64,000 nt of DNA from NCBI GenBank assembly GCA_038503035.1, contig JAVSML010020786.1, forward strand, positions 1 to 64,000, given 5' to 3'. How positions within the stretch are numbered: position 1 is the stretch's first letter; each line of letters opens with the position of its first letter. This document shows, piece by piece, positions 44,766-56,327 of this stretch. This DNA is from Crocodylus rhombifer. Taxonomy: Eukaryota > Chordata > Crocodylia > Crocodylidae. Position numbers and translations under genes: made by a program. The notes beneath the pieces are model-generated. The model ran no database searches. It worked only from the letters and a program-made list of their open reading frames with translations, and was not told where the DNA came from.

Positions 44766-45707
44766 ATGGAAAATCACACTTTCTTCTCAGAATTCCTCCT
44801 TCTAGGATTTTCCATCAGTCCAAAGGTTCAAATAGTCCTGTTTGCCTTATTCCTTGCCATTTACACAGTTGCCTTAGTAGGAAATGCTCTCATACTGTTG
44901 GTAATCTGCATAGATACCCAACTCCACACACCCATGTATTTCTTCCTTTGTCATCTCGCCATCGTGGACATCTGTTATGCTTCTAATAATGTTCCCCATA
45001 TGCTAAGGAACTTTCTAGTCCTAAGGAAAACCATCTCATTTGTTGGCTGTGGGACACAGATGTATTTTTACATGGCACTGGGTCACACAGAGTGCGTGTT
45101 GCTGGCAGTGATGTCCTATGATCGCTTTGTAGCAATATGCCACCCCTTGCGCTACAGTGTCATCATGAACTGGAGAGTCTGCATTGTTTTGGTGGTAGCC
45201 TCATGGGTTTGTGGCTCCCTCCTGGCTGTAGTACATGTCATCCTTGCTTGGCAGTTGCCTTTCTGTGGTGCTAGGGAGGTAGACCATTTTTTCTGTGAAA
45301 TTCTGGCTGTATTAAATTTGGCCTGTGCTGACATCACCATCAACAAACTTGTGATCTTTGCTGCCTGTGTGATCATTATGCTGCTTCCCTTCACCCTAAT
45401 TCTCATTTCCTATCTGCACATCCTGGATGCCATCCTGCATATAAGCTCTGCTGAGGGACAGCGCAAAACGTTTTCCACCTGCAGCTCCCACCTCACAGTG
45501 GTGGGGCTCTTCTATGGAACAGCTATGTTCATGTACATGGTACCTGGGACTGGCAACTCAACCCTTTGGCAGAAAATCCTCTCTCTTTTCTACAGTCTTG
45601 TGAACCCAACATTGAACCCCCTGATATACAGCCTCAGGAACAAGCAGGTGAAGGGAGCTCTGGTAAAAATGAAAAGGAGCCTTGGAGAAAGGGAGAGGTT
45701 CTTTTAA
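44766..45707 (+). CDS. Olfactory receptor, family 2/13-like (class II)
   Basis: An intact single-exon odorant receptor of 313 residues. Seen in order: N-glycosylation site NHT (3-5), GN in TM1 (39-40), PMYFFL (56-61), DICYASNNVPHML in TM2, Cys95 with Cys177 for the disulphide, MSYDRFVAICHPLRY (116-130), SYLHIL in TM5 (215-220), KTFSTCSSHLTVVGLFYG in TM6 (234-251) and PTLNPLIYSLRN in TM7 (281-292). The ATG at 44766 gives the standard short N-terminus; the frame is open 42 bases further up. DICYASNNVP, the VGLFYGTA segment and the HPLRY ending fit OR2 and OR13 relatives; the subfamily is a guess. It would couple to G-olf in olfactory cilia. It is not closely related to the OR at 37225, so the cluster is mixed. 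An AATAAA lies at 45991. Confidence 0.95.
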   Translation: MENHTFFSEFLLLGFSISPKVQIVLFALFLAIYTVALVGNALILLVICIDTQLHTPMYFFLCHLAIVDICYASNNVPHMLRNFLVLRKTISFVGCGTQMYFYMALGHTECVLLAVMSYDRFVAICHPLRYSVIMNWRVCIVLVVASWVCGSLLAVVHVILAWQLPFCGAREVDHFFCEILAVLNLACADITINKLVIFAACVIIMLLPFTLILISYLHILDAILHISSAEGQRKTFSTCSSHLTVVGLFYGTAMFMYMVPGTGNSTLWQKILSLFYSLVNPTLNPLIYSLRNKQVKGALVKMKRSLGERERFF

Positions 45708-45990
45708 GGATGATAAAGATACTTTGACAGGGATATTGACCACTGATAAGCAGAAGCTTCACATAACTAAGTAAAAATTTCAGCACAGAGTTCAACAAGG
45801 ATAATAATAATGTTTGGTGTTGGTTCAGTGGAGAAACGGCTAATGTGAGTGAGGGTTTGGAAATGGAACTTTCCCCTACTGAAGGGGAAGACAAACCAAG
45901 AGCATAAAATGCTCATTCATGCTGATAATTTCCAGCCTAGAATCCTGGAATAACTAACATGAGATCATAGATGCAATAGTAATTATTTTT

Positions 45991-45996
45991 AATAAA
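45991..45996 (+). terminator. Candidate polyadenylation signal for the OR2/13-like gene
   Basis: AATAAA about 285 bp past the stop codon, with no competing signal between. The assignment is by position only. Confidence 0.35.
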
Positions 45997-46299
45997 TGTA
46001 TCAAGTCTGGGTAAAACATATGAAAGGAAAAGGGTGGAGAGTTGCTGGAGGCCATGGAAAGCCATTTAGTTTGACATCAGTAGTATGCAACGTTATGTAG
46101 CAAATTTTGAAGGAAAGAATAATGAAAGACCTTTTGATGAATGAAAAATAGAATGAAGTAAAAGATGAATCACACTAACTTGATGTCTTTGCGTGATTAG
46201 ATAATTGGGTTTTTTAGACAAAGAGCTAAGCTAGATCTCTTCTGGAGTACAGCAAATCTTTTGATGCACTGCTAAATGGAGACTTAGGCTGTAGAAAAT

Positions 46300-46591
46300 G
46301 GGTGTTACTGGGAGGACTGAGAGGCAGGAAATCAATCACAGGGCATGTCCAATCGAGTGTGCATGTGCATTTCCCTGGGGCCAATAGAAGCAGCACAATT
46401 GCTGCTGCTGCTACTTGTCTGCCAGGAGAGGCCCATTCACATGTGCTCTGGCATATGGCAAGTTTCTGGGGGTGTGTAGAAGAGGCTGGAGTCAACACCT
46501 GGGGTAGCCCCAGCAGCCTTACCTGGGGTCCTGGGGGACTCCTCGGGCTCCAGGAGCAGCAATTCAGCAGCATGGCTCTAGCTGGCCAGGC
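46300..46591. mobile_element. MITE family Z, left part (split by CR1)
   Basis: 'cacctggg.tagccccagcagcctta.ctggggtcc' and 'tggctctagctggccaggc' align with 57040-57165. The similarity resumes at 47831 after the CR1 insertion. Confidence 0.55.
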
Positions 46592-47830
46592 TATTTCATA
46601 GTTTCATAGTTAGTAGGGTCAGAAGGGACCTGAGCAGATCATCAAGTCCAACCCCCTGCCATGGCAGGAAAGAGTACTGGGGTCAAACAACCCCAGCAAG
46701 GTGACTGTCCGGCCTTGTCTTAAAGACCCCCAAGATAGGAGCCAGCACCACTTTGCTTGGAAGTTGGTTCCAGATCCTAGCTGCCCTGACAGTGAAGTAG
46801 CGCCTCCTCATATCTAGCCTGAATCTACCCTCTGCCAGCTTGTAAGCATTATTCCTAGTCACTCCTGGTAGTGCTCGGAGGGACAGGGACTTCCCCAATG
46901 CCTGCTGGTCCCCTCTGACTAGTTTGTAACAGGCCACTAGATCCCCCCTCAGCCTTCTCTTGTGGAGGCTGAACAGGTTCAGGTCCCTCAGCCTCTCCTC
47001 GTAGGACCTGTCCTGCTGCCCCCTGATCATGTGAGTGGCCCTCCTCTGGACCCTCTCCATGTTGTTCACATCCCTCCTGAAGTGTGGCGCCCAGAACTGG
47101 ACGCAGTACTCCAGCTGCAGCCTAACCAGTGCCACATAGAGGAGGAGGATCTGTGGATGCATGACAAGGTACGGTTGGCCTTCCTGACTGCATCCCCACA
47201 CTGCCGGCCCATGTTCTTCTTGGAGTCAATGATGACTCCAGGATCCTTTTCTGCCTCTACACTGATGAGAAGGGAGTTCCCCAACCTGTAGGTATGGTGC
47301 TGGTTCTTCCTCCCCAGGTGTATCACCTTGCACTTGTCAGTGATGAATCCCATCCTGTTCTCATCCGCCCACACTTGTAACCTGTCTAGGTCTGATTGTA
47401 GCCTATTCCTCCCTTCTAGTGTGCCCACATGCCCCCACATCTTAGTGTTGTCTGCAAATTTGAACAGGGTGCTTTTTACCCCCTCGTCCAAGTCACTGAT
47501 GAAGATGTTGAACAGTGCGGGCCCGAGGACGGAGCCCTGCGGAACCCCACTGCCCACATCCCTCCAGGTCAAAAATGACCCATTCACCACCACTCTCTGG
47601 GTGAGGTCCTCCAGCCAGTTGGTGACCCATTTGACTGTGTAGATGTTGACAGCACAGTCCCCCAGTTTCTTAATGAGAACGGAGTGAGAGACAGTGTCAA
47701 AGGCCTTCTGAAAGTCCAGGAAGACTATGTCCACTGCTACCCCTGCATCTAAGGATTTTGTGAGCTGGTCATAGAAGGCCACCAGTTTGGTCTGACAGGA
47801 CCTGCCTCTAATGAACCTGTGTTGGCTCTA
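46592..47830 (-). mobile_element. CR1 LINE, 3' half with reverse transcriptase remnant
   Basis: This is a 1.24-kb minus-strand CR1. The frame at 47782-47066 carries FLDFQKAFDTVSH, GVPQGSVLGPALFNIFISDL and FADNTKMW, where the second Asp of the catalytic FADD is Asn. The frame then shifts near 47150 into 47201-46683, with LQLEYCVQFWAP, RRATHMIRG, RFRLDMRRRYFTVRA and SHLAGVV, the usual CR1 C-terminus. The 3' end reads 'tttcatagtttcatagtt' on +. The LINE would copy itself by target-primed reverse transcription, but this copy is 5'-truncated and inactive. It is among the best preserved CR1 pieces here. Confidence 0.93.
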
Positions 47831-48115
47831 GTTTTGGGTGGTGTATGGTACCGCTATGTGTGCCACCCTGCTTTTTTCTAGCATGGGTTTTTTTGGCACA
47901 GGGATCTCCAGGTATAAAATGCCACCCCCCTTCTTCCAGTGCTGCAAATTGGTAGCACAGGGAATGTTAACAGTGCAGGGAATGCCTGCATATGTAGCAT
48001 GTTATACGTACTATCCTGCTGTGGAGTAAATTAGTTTACTGCAGCCAAGACGGTTACTAAAGAACTAATTAATCAACTGCACAGTAAACATCTTGTGTAG
48101 ATGTGTCCAAGATAA
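47831..48115. mobile_element. MITE family Z remainder followed by partial family X copy
   Basis: 47831-47880 ('tatgtgtgccaccctgctttttt') matches 57190-57215 of family Z. From about 47990 'actatcctgctgtggagtaaa' to 'cttgtgtagatgtgtcc' matches the 3' part of family X. Confidence 0.5.
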
Positions 48116-48204
48116 TGTTAGGCACTTAGAGCCCTCTTGTGGCCACAAGGAGGATTAGAAAGCAGCCAAAGGAGTCAAAGCTTCAAAAGAGATACTTAAA
48201 TCCT

Positions 48205-48700
48205 GGGTGTGTTTACATGTGCTATTAATGTGCAGCAGTAAACTCCGACACATATTGTGCTGGAGTTTATTGCTCCTGGGCACCACTTTTACACATTTGT
48301 CCAGGACTACAGCATGTTGAACCAAGTCAGAGCATCCCCAGCTGGCAGGGGGCTCTCAGGAGGTCAGCCTGCCAGCCCATGGCTGCTTTGATTGGGCTAA
48401 GTGTGCTGCAGAGGGCCTGGCTGGGGCTTGAGGGTGCTCCAGTATGGGGCTAGCTGGCAGGCAGACCTCCCACTAAAGCACCCTTGTGTCCCAGCCAGCT
48501 GGGTCAGTGTCTACATGTGCATTACTGAACACTAAAAGAATCTGCTGCAGGACAATACTTGTATTTACAAGTACTACCCTGTGGCAGAATTTATCATATT
48601 AGTTTACCGCAGACTAATAGGGCTGTACATGTAGATATTGGGACATTTACTGTGGAGCTAATTAAGCAGCTCTGCAATAAGCCTCTTGTGTCTATGTGCC
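48205..48700. mobile_element. MITE family X copy
   Basis: It begins 'gtgtttacatgtgctatta' and ends 'cttgtgtctatgtgcc'. 'ggagtttattgctcctggg' and 'gagctaattaagcagctctgcaat' are the family landmarks. The GC-richer middle is shared with 52800-52960. Confidence 0.65.
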
Positions 48701-50262
48701 TCCTGTGAACTAGTTCCACTGCAGAATCTGTGCCTCTCTGTTTTCAAATTTAAACTGTGCATGAGCCAGAATGAAAAATGGACATTGTTTTCCAGATGTC
48801 TTGCAGAGCCTTTGGCAGTAGACCGTGTGCTACTTAGCAGGTAATTGTAACATGGGAAAGTCCATTTGCTTACCATTAGCTTTTAATTGAACTGTCTTAA
48901 GAAAAATAAAAATGAATACCCTTTCACAGAATGGTATTTCAGTTTACCCTCATTTTATTTTCTAACCTCTCCTACTCATTAGCACTCATGTAAAGTGACA
49001 TAACTGAGTCTCTTCATCTTGACAGGGATCAGTTTTGTTTTGTTCTTTTGCCTGTTCTCCAGGTTTCTGATGGGTATTACATTGCTTTGATGGGCTTCTT
49101 TTCCTTGGATGATAAGTTCCAAATCTGGCTATGCTTGTCCAAGGGTAATTTACTGGAAGGAGAGGTAGCCAATGTGTTTCTGTCCTCCTTACTGATGCAG
49201 GAAGAACTGACAGGACGTTCATATGATCAGCTTCCACCTAACTTTTTCAGGCATCCCAAATCAGCTAGTCGATTTGGGTTGCAATGGGGGGCCAATATCT
49301 GACAATATTCCACCCCTACTGTCTTCTTGAAGTTTTATCTTTCAGGTCCCTGGCACACATTACATTTATGTCATGATTAACAAGTTAATTTTCCCATAAA
49401 CAGTAACAGTGCAATACAATCAGCCAATGCATGGCATCCCGAAGTGGCAAATCAGCCAGAAAGATATTCTATATAAAACGTGCAACTTTGTTGTAGCGGG
49501 AGGATAGGAGCTGCAACAACGGGCCTTATCACTTATCGCTCAGCCCTCCACTGCTGCCCATTTCTCAGAGTTAGCCATTGATTCAAAAAACTCAAGTCAG
49601 TTTTGACAGGCAGAATTTTGTTGATACTTGGACTTCCTCACATTTCAATTCCCTGTGGCCACTTCTGCCACCAGTTAGAATTAGGCCCACACCAAAGAGG
49701 TGGCTGATGTAGCACAGGCTGGCAGGTGTGGCCAGCTTGACCAAGGTGATGGCCAGGATGGGTCTCTGCAGAGAGGGGCAGCTTCATGGTGCTGGCCTGC
49801 TGCTCCAGGTGCAGGCAGAGCTGGTCAAGGAGGTCCTGGAAAGTGTCCTGGGTCATCCAAAAGGACTCCAGCCACTGTTTGTCATCCCAGGTGTGGTGGA
49901 TGATGTGCAGCCACTAGTGCCCCTTGGCTGCTGCAGCAGGGCAGCACAGTGCTTGAGGAGGCCAGAATCAGGCTAGTGCCATCTGATCCCAAATGGATGC
50001 ACATGAAGACACTTGCTGAGGGCAGGTTTACTGTATGATTAACCAGAGTGAGTAAACCTATATAGCATTAATTGCACAAGTATATGCATAAAAGACATAG
50101 AGAAGTCAAAGGAAGATGCAGTTGATCTTTCCTTTAACGTGAGCTGATCCAGCCAGGCCCACTGGACGTATCTACACATGCATTTACACCAGCTTAAATT
50201 TATAAGATTCCTCTCCTCATTGGAGAAACTCTGCAGAGACAGAAATTTCTTAAGTCAAGGAT
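48701..50262. other. Non-coding stretch, nothing recognised
   Basis: Open frames at 49048-49302 and 49638-49976 have no domain. A family X end-like 'cgtatctacacatgcattta' lies near 50167. Confidence 0.4.
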
Positions 50263-51370
50263 GATTTTCCTTTCTCCATGTAGTATGGAGGATGACCTTA
50301 TCCTCTCACCTGACAGGCTGGCTTCAATGGAGATCACATAGAGCTTCCAGCCTCAATTATTTTCACTTTTTAGCTTGCAGGGATTGCCACTGAAGGCAGA
50401 AGTTTCATTGACCCAGTGGGCAACCAGCTCTACACTTAAGTCACTGTGAGATAGCAAATTAAGTGTAGGATTTATTCTATTAACTGCCCCCATTATAGGA
50501 ATATAGAGACATATGAATATATTTAGAGGACAATAAAGTCGCTATAATGAGGACACTTACATACTGATGGGTTGGTAATGGAATTGCTCCTATGCAATTC
50601 AGAGAAGGTTACAAGCTGTGCTTTAGTCATTCAATAGGTCTAACAGAATTTTGCCTTGACTGAAATAAGAAATTCCTGGGGAAATGATATAATCTCATAA
50701 ATTAAGTCAAGATGGCATGTGTAACTTGGACCCAAGATTTTTGGGGCATTTCCTGATATTTAGCAAACTTTTCAACCAAACTGGCCCGCAAGAAAATGCA
50801 AATACACTGTACCTTATGGAAATTAGAGTGTGGGAACTACATACTGGGCACAGCTACATGTCACCCTATGGTGATGTAGCAATGCACTACATGGCCATAC
50901 GGTGTGCTATGGTGATGCAGTCATCATGCAGGTCTACACATGATTGCCAGCTACGTCATCATAGCAGTGCACTCCCTGGCTACAGTGGACTGCTACAGTG
51001 ATGTAGCTGGGAGATCTAAGCACACAGTAATTGCCCATATTGTGCCATGCTTTAGTACTTCCAAAAGGAAGTACAAAAGCACGGTGCCTTGGGAATGTTG
51101 CTGTACAGCAATGTGTAAACATGTCCACTGGCATTGAACTTTTAATGCATCACAATCCCCCTTCAGAGAGAGAGCTCCCTTTTCACTAATATACAAGTGT
51201 CTCAGGCTTCCCAAATTGCTTGCCCTTGTGTGTCCCTTTTTAGATTATCTAGAGACTAATTATTGGCAGGTAGGAACAATATAATACGTTCTGCTTTGTT
51301 AACAGCATGCAAAGAACTGCATGTTTTTCAACCAATTGGCACAGTGCTGATAGCAAAGAAACCCATGGAC
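50263..51370 (+). repeat. Segmental duplication D, copy 1 (pair at 53795-54600)
   Basis: Colinear anchors: 'gaggatgaccttat', 'cccattataggaata', 'aggacacttacat', 'agtcattca.taggt', 'agaattttgcctt', 'aaacttttcaa', 'ctacatactggg', then 'ttttcactaatataca.gtct' and 'tttttagattatctagag'. The copy is longer because a MITE (about 50840-51130) was inserted. Confidence 0.75.
50840..51130. mobile_element. MITE-like insertion in duplication D copy 1
   Basis: The paralogous copy at 54330 lacks this ~290 bp, so it is an insertion. It contains inverted 'ctatggtgatgtagcaatgc' and 'ctacagtgatgtagc'-type modules and 'aggtctacacatga'. The ends are 'gggcacagctacatg' and 'tgtgtaaacatgtcc'. Family unknown. Confidence 0.55.
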
Positions 51371-52534
51371 TAAGACAGAGCTGGAATGAACTCACAATGA
51401 ATGTAATTCCACTTCTGGAAGCAGCTGCAGCAATTGCCCACCTCAGGACATCTCCCCCACCCCCTTGCAGCGAGATTGGCTATGGGGAGACCTTCCTGAA
51501 TGGTCACTGACTGACCATTGCTGAGTGACTGACTAAGGCAGCACCAGTCACCCATGCCCTACAGTGTCAGTTTCTGCCTAACTTCTCTGAGCTTCCAGCA
51601 TCAGTGACTTTCAGCTCCAGGCAATGGTGGGGGCCAATATTTGACTAGATTCTGCCCCCCAACCTTCATGAATTTCTGTTCCTCAAGTGACTGCTCCATC
51701 AATTTTGCCTACCAAGCTATGAGGTTGGAGAAAAAAAGAAAAGAAATCTCATTCCCAACTCTCCCAACAATACATTTCTTTCCTCCTCCTCTACCCCTTC
51801 TAAACCAGTCATTTTTGCCCCTCCAGAAACACTGTCATTTAATTTATCCTTTACAATTCCTCCAGATAACATTCTGCCTCCCTTATAATTGCCTATCTCC
51901 ATCTCCCTGCCCTCAGTTTGCCTCTTTAGCTGTGCCTACTTTTGGCTATCTCCTCCTTGGCACACCTGTGCTGGCAGAAAGATTTGCTCTGTAGACAGAC
52001 CAGCTTAGCTCCCCCAAATAAGAGAACCTCTCCCAGAAGAACTGCATCTGTCCTGGGGCTTTGACAGACTTGTGAGAGTTTTGTCAGTGACAGGGTGTGA
52101 TTTATTCCCACCCATAACTATCATGGATCTGATGGAAGAATTTTTAATGAAGACAAAAGCTTCTTGAGTATGAACTGAACTGACCAGGTGAATCTACTAC
52201 AGAAGAAGGTGCAGCTGGTTTCCTTTCTTTCAATGTGAGCTGACCTAGCCAGACCCTATGAACACAGCAGATCTTCCCCTCTGGGTTGCATCTACAGTGA
52301 AGGCAGAGTCCCTGAACCATGAGGCTGGGACAGGGGTGCATCATGGGGGGTGAGGAGGGTTAGTGACACCCCTTTCCCCGCTTTGATTCCTGCACCATCC
52401 AAAGTTTAAAACCAACTGTCTAGGAGGGGGCAGTGACGTTTCTATTTAGGTAGCATTGAAGGGGTCGATTGATTACATGGCTCATTATAACCTGATTCGT
52501 TATAAACTCTTAATTCCCTGGGTGTTAATGACAC
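51371..52534. other. Non-coding stretch, nothing recognised
   Basis: A C/T-rich segment at 51740-51930 gives a spurious frame. There is no supported feature. Confidence 0.4.
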
Positions 52535-53152
52535 TGGGCATGTCTACACATCCAACTAGTGCACATGATAGGCACCTGGCTGGGTTCTTATGACCCCTCC
52601 TACCCCCAGTGCCATTCCTGCCCATGGCAGGGGGTCAGACTCCATGATCTGTCTAGGTCCCTTCCCACTCATTGATTCTATGATTCTATGAATAAACTGC
52701 AGAGCTGATTGCTCCAGCAGTTTTTGCTAATTGCTCTAGGGGGAATTCCATCTGAACACATGCTTGGGAACAATTAACTCCACATCAATCAGCTCCATCA
52801 TTTATTCAGGAACAGCCTGTGGAGCTGGGTTGGAGCAGCCCTGGGTGGCAGGTAGTCCTGGGGGCCAGCCTGCCAGCCAACCCAGGGCTGCTTCCCCCAG
52901 CTCAACATGTTGCAGAGGGGCTGGCTAGGGCATGAGAGAACTTCAGTGTAGGGCTAGCCAGCATCTGCATGTGCACTGCTGCAGAGTTTTTTTACTCCAC
53001 AACAGAATAGTATTTGTATTTGCAAGTACTATCCTGTTGCAGAATAAATTAATTTTCTCTAGCTTAATAGGGACACACATATAGATGCTGAGATATTTAC
53101 AGTGCAGTTAATTAGTCAACTGCACAGTAAATGTCTAGTGTAGACACACCCC
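52535..53152. mobile_element. MITE family X copy, interrupted by CR1
   Basis: Ends 'gggcatgtctacacatc' and 'gtgtagacacacccc' are clear inverted repeats. Landmarks 'ataaactgcagagctgattgct' and 'gcagttaattagtcaactgc' follow. A ~120-bp CR1 3' end sits at 52569-52691. It is about 500 bp without the insertion. Confidence 0.75.
52569..52691 (+). mobile_element. CR1 3' end inserted in MITE X
   Basis: 'ggcacctggctgggttc', 'ggcagggggtcagactcc', 'gatctgtctaggtcc' and 'tgattctatgattctatga' form the sense CR1 3' terminus. MITE sequence continues on both sides. Confidence 0.9.
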
Positions 53153-53794
53153 CACTTTCCTTTTTAATGGCCTTGATGCTTAACCTTTCTTTTACAAATC
53201 TGTTAGCTGATCCTGGTAATGTAGCTCGTATTTCACAGCCCTCCAGATTGTTTTTATCTCTAGCTAAAAACATTAACTCACGTATAGTGATAGTAACTCA
53301 GGGGAACATTAACTCATGTGTGGAAATAACTTTCATTGAAGCATTGGGTGCACTATTAAGAAGCTCAAGAAAGCAAGCTTTTGTTTTATGAATCTAAAAA
53401 AACATTTAATTTTGATGACTGGCTAATGAAACGTCTTTTGATTGTTTTTGCCTAGTTTGTTGACACCAATGAAGTGGAGAGAGATTAATAGAAATCATGG
53501 AGATGATAATGAGCCACGAAGTCAATTGACTCTCAGATTGCCTGAAAAGAAATGTTCCTGCCCTTCCCAGGCACTTGGTCTTACAGTTTGCGTGAAGCAG
53601 GAATCAAACCAGGTACGACTGCACCCTCTGCTGGATCTGCCCCTAGCTGTTGGTCTCTGAAATTCCCTGGTCTTGAAAGTGTCCTCTGCTCTGGAGAATA
53701 TTCTCCAGTGTGCATGCATGGCCTCTGGTCTGCAACTGAAGGTGAATTGGTGACACCAGTTATACTGAATCTCCTTATTTTTCCTTCAACAAGG
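53153..53794. other. Non-coding stretch, nothing recognised
   Basis: Short overlapping frames at 53442-53806 have no domain and no repeat family is evident. Confidence 0.4.
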
Positions 53795-54600
53795 TATGAA
53801 GAATGACCTTATGCTTCCACCAGAGCAATTGGCTTCCACAAGGATCACTTTCACAGGGTTTCCAGCATCAGGTATTTTTCCTTTTCAGCTGGCTGTGATG
53901 GCCACTGACTTCCAAGCATCCCATGTGCCCTCCCTAAACTGAGTGGAGTCACTCAGGACAGAAGTCTGTTTCACCTGGTTGACAACCAAAGTGCAGGTTG
54001 AGACTAACTCTGAGTTTCCTGACTATTGCATAGGAGAGATTCTATTTTCCCTTTTCCTCCCATTATAGGAATAGAATCATACTTCAAAGATAGAGATGTC
54101 TCCTTATTATGACTAGTAGGAGGCACTTACATGTCCTGAGAGGGTAATAAATTCTCTCCTATACTTTAGTCAGGAACCTTAGCATAGATCTCAAGCTGCA
54201 GTTTGGTCATTCACTAAGTGAAATAGAATTTTGCCTTCCTCATACCTAGAAAACTTTTCAAGAAAACTGGAATGAGTCAGAATATAAACATGTGGAATCC
54301 TGCAGAGATGAAGGGCTCTGTGTGCTACATACTGGTATTTCTCCTTTCGTTGTCTCATTGGAAAGGGTGAGTAGCCTTTTCACCAAGATATAAGAGTCTC
54401 AGTGAAAGCTTTCTTCTCCCCAAAATTACTTCCACTTGTGTTTCCCTTTTGAGATTATCCAGAGGGTAATTACTGCCAGGAGGGAACAGTACAAATCCTT
54501 CTGCTTTGCCAGCAACTTGCAAACAACTAGATCTCTTTCAACAATGGCATTTGGTATCACTTTGAAAACAAAGAATATGGACAGATCCAGGATTGACTAA
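53795..54600 (+). repeat. Segmental duplication D, copy 2 (pair at 50263-51370)
   Basis: Colinear with the first copy without the MITE. It continues to match the 42-kb copy ('cccaaaattacttcc', 'gagattatccagag') and resumes at 55285 after inserted DNA. Confidence 0.75.
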
Positions 54601-55210
54601 AGTGGGGTATGGCATACCACCATTCAGACTATGACGAGTGGGGACAAGGTATGGCGGGAGCCTAGGTTAGCAGAGGTTAGTAGAGGACCTTAGGGAGCCA
54701 GGCAGGGGGCAGGCACATGAAGCAGGTGGGATCTGTCCCCTGCTAATACGGTTGCTGCTGTCCATGGCTGGCCTTGTGTGGAGTGGGAGTGGTGCCCAAA
54801 GCTCTGCTCTGGCCAGCGGCTATGCAGCACTCAGGAGTGGCTCTACAGCTCCCCCTATGTCTATGTCAACCAGGGACAGCAGTGGTGGTACATGGGTTCC
54901 TCCTTCCCACAGCTGCTCCGAGGCAGCCAGGGAGACTTGTCAGGGAGGGATGGGCAGGGAGCAGGTTTTGGAAGGAAGGACCTGCATGCTGCCTCTGCTG
55001 TCCCCTGCTGAGCCTGGCATCCCACACAGCTGGAGTGACAGTAGGTATCTCTCTGTGCTGGGTCAGCTGGGGACAACTGCAGCAACAGCAGAACAGCAGA
55101 AGGGGAGGGAGTGTGCACACCATCACAACCCCAACCTGGATCTTCTCACCTGTCAAAGAATCCCACACCCTGCAACAGATACAGAACAATCCTGCAGGGA
55201 AGGTGAGCAT
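54601..55210. other. Unclassified insertion within duplication D/E
   Basis: About 600 bp of GC-richer DNA lie between matching parts of the 42-kb copy. Overlapping frames on both strands are typical of GC-rich non-coding sequence. The transposon family, if any, is not recognised. Confidence 0.4.
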
Positions 55211-55284
55211 TAGACATTATGTAACCTGGAATACATTGTCTGGTATCATTCAAAAAACCTCAGTTTGTTTGGAGATTAAAACAG

Positions 55285-55545
55285 AAATCACTATATGTGC
55301 TAAGCTTAAATTCAGAACCTGAGAATGCAGTGAAGTCAGGGGAAGTCTTTCAGTTAAAATCTTACATTATCTGAGAATTCTACCTAAAGTTGAAAACCAA
55401 AGACAAAACAGTAGAACGGGATTCAACTTGGGAAAAATGGCATGTAAAACATGAAGGGAAAATATTGTGAACATTTATTAGGAAAAGCAGGGAAGCTGTA
55501 ACACTGAGGCCAAATGATGATACTGGGAACTAACTACATATGGTT
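55285..55545 (+). repeat. Segmental duplication E segment (pair at 42465-42740)
   Basis: It shares 'gtgaagtcaggggaagtcttt', 'ttcaacttggg' and 'gccaaatgatgatactggg' with 42465-42740 in the same order. Confidence 0.6.
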
Positions 55546-56185
55546 TTGTACAATTCTGCTACAGGAAAACATTCTGAGTCTGCGACTGTCACATCACCAT
55601 GCATTTACTCTAACATTCTGGCTGGTTTATACTTTTCCGACAGCTGGCTAATACAAACATACTAGTAAAATAATTTCAAGTATTCCTCATTTAAGTAATT
55701 AGAAAAGGTCTTCCAATTAAACTTTTACTCGGTTCTTCAATTCCTGACTTTCATAAGCAAGAGTTAATACTGGTAATTATTGTCATTATCAGATAAATGA
55801 ATATAAGGAAATAGACATACATCCTGTTATGTCTTGGTCCTCTTGTTTTCTCTTATAATTTGCCTGTGCTTTTACCTATGCATAAACTAGCCCAACTTTT
55901 ATCCCTTTTAGTGGAATTTCTGCAGGTGCATGGGGGATGACAGAGGTCAGAATCTGTCTTTAGCCTGTTACCTGGGATTCATGTCTCACAAGGATGCTAG
56001 ATGGTCTTGCAGGCATCCTCTCCCATGGGTCACAATCTTCAATTGGGGCCTTTAAGCTACCCAGGTTGCAACAGCTGGACAAGGGATTTGTTTGGCATTA
56101 AGAGTAGCCAACACCTTTCTTTCCCTGGCTCTGAGACAGGAAGACCTCCCAGCTCCTTCATTGTGATCAGCTTCAGCCCAACTTC
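55546..56185. other. Non-coding stretch, nothing recognised
   Basis: No feature supported. Confidence 0.4.
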
Positions 56186-56262
56186 AGACACATGGGGCAG
56201 TAGGGATTTCAATCCAGAACTCTCCCCCTTGAGGGAACTGATCTCATCACTAGACTACTGCT
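56186..56262 (-). mobile_element. tRNA-derived SINE-like fragment
   Basis: On the minus strand 'gtctagtgatgagatcagtt' is followed by 'ggattgaaatccctactg', which resembles a pol III box B. A near-identical copy lies at 56786-56862 on the plus strand. Confidence 0.55.
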
Positions 56263-56288
56263 TCCACTTTCTGTGTTTTTACTGCTTT

Positions 56289-56327
56289 CAGCTCCATGAG
56301 GGACAGACACTGTCCCTCATGGAGCTG
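56289..56327. repeat. Perfect 18-bp hairpin
   Basis: CAGCTCCATGAGGGACAG (56289-56306) and its exact reverse complement (56310-56327) are separated by ACA. It lies 27 bp from the minus-strand SINE-like fragment. Confidence 0.95.
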
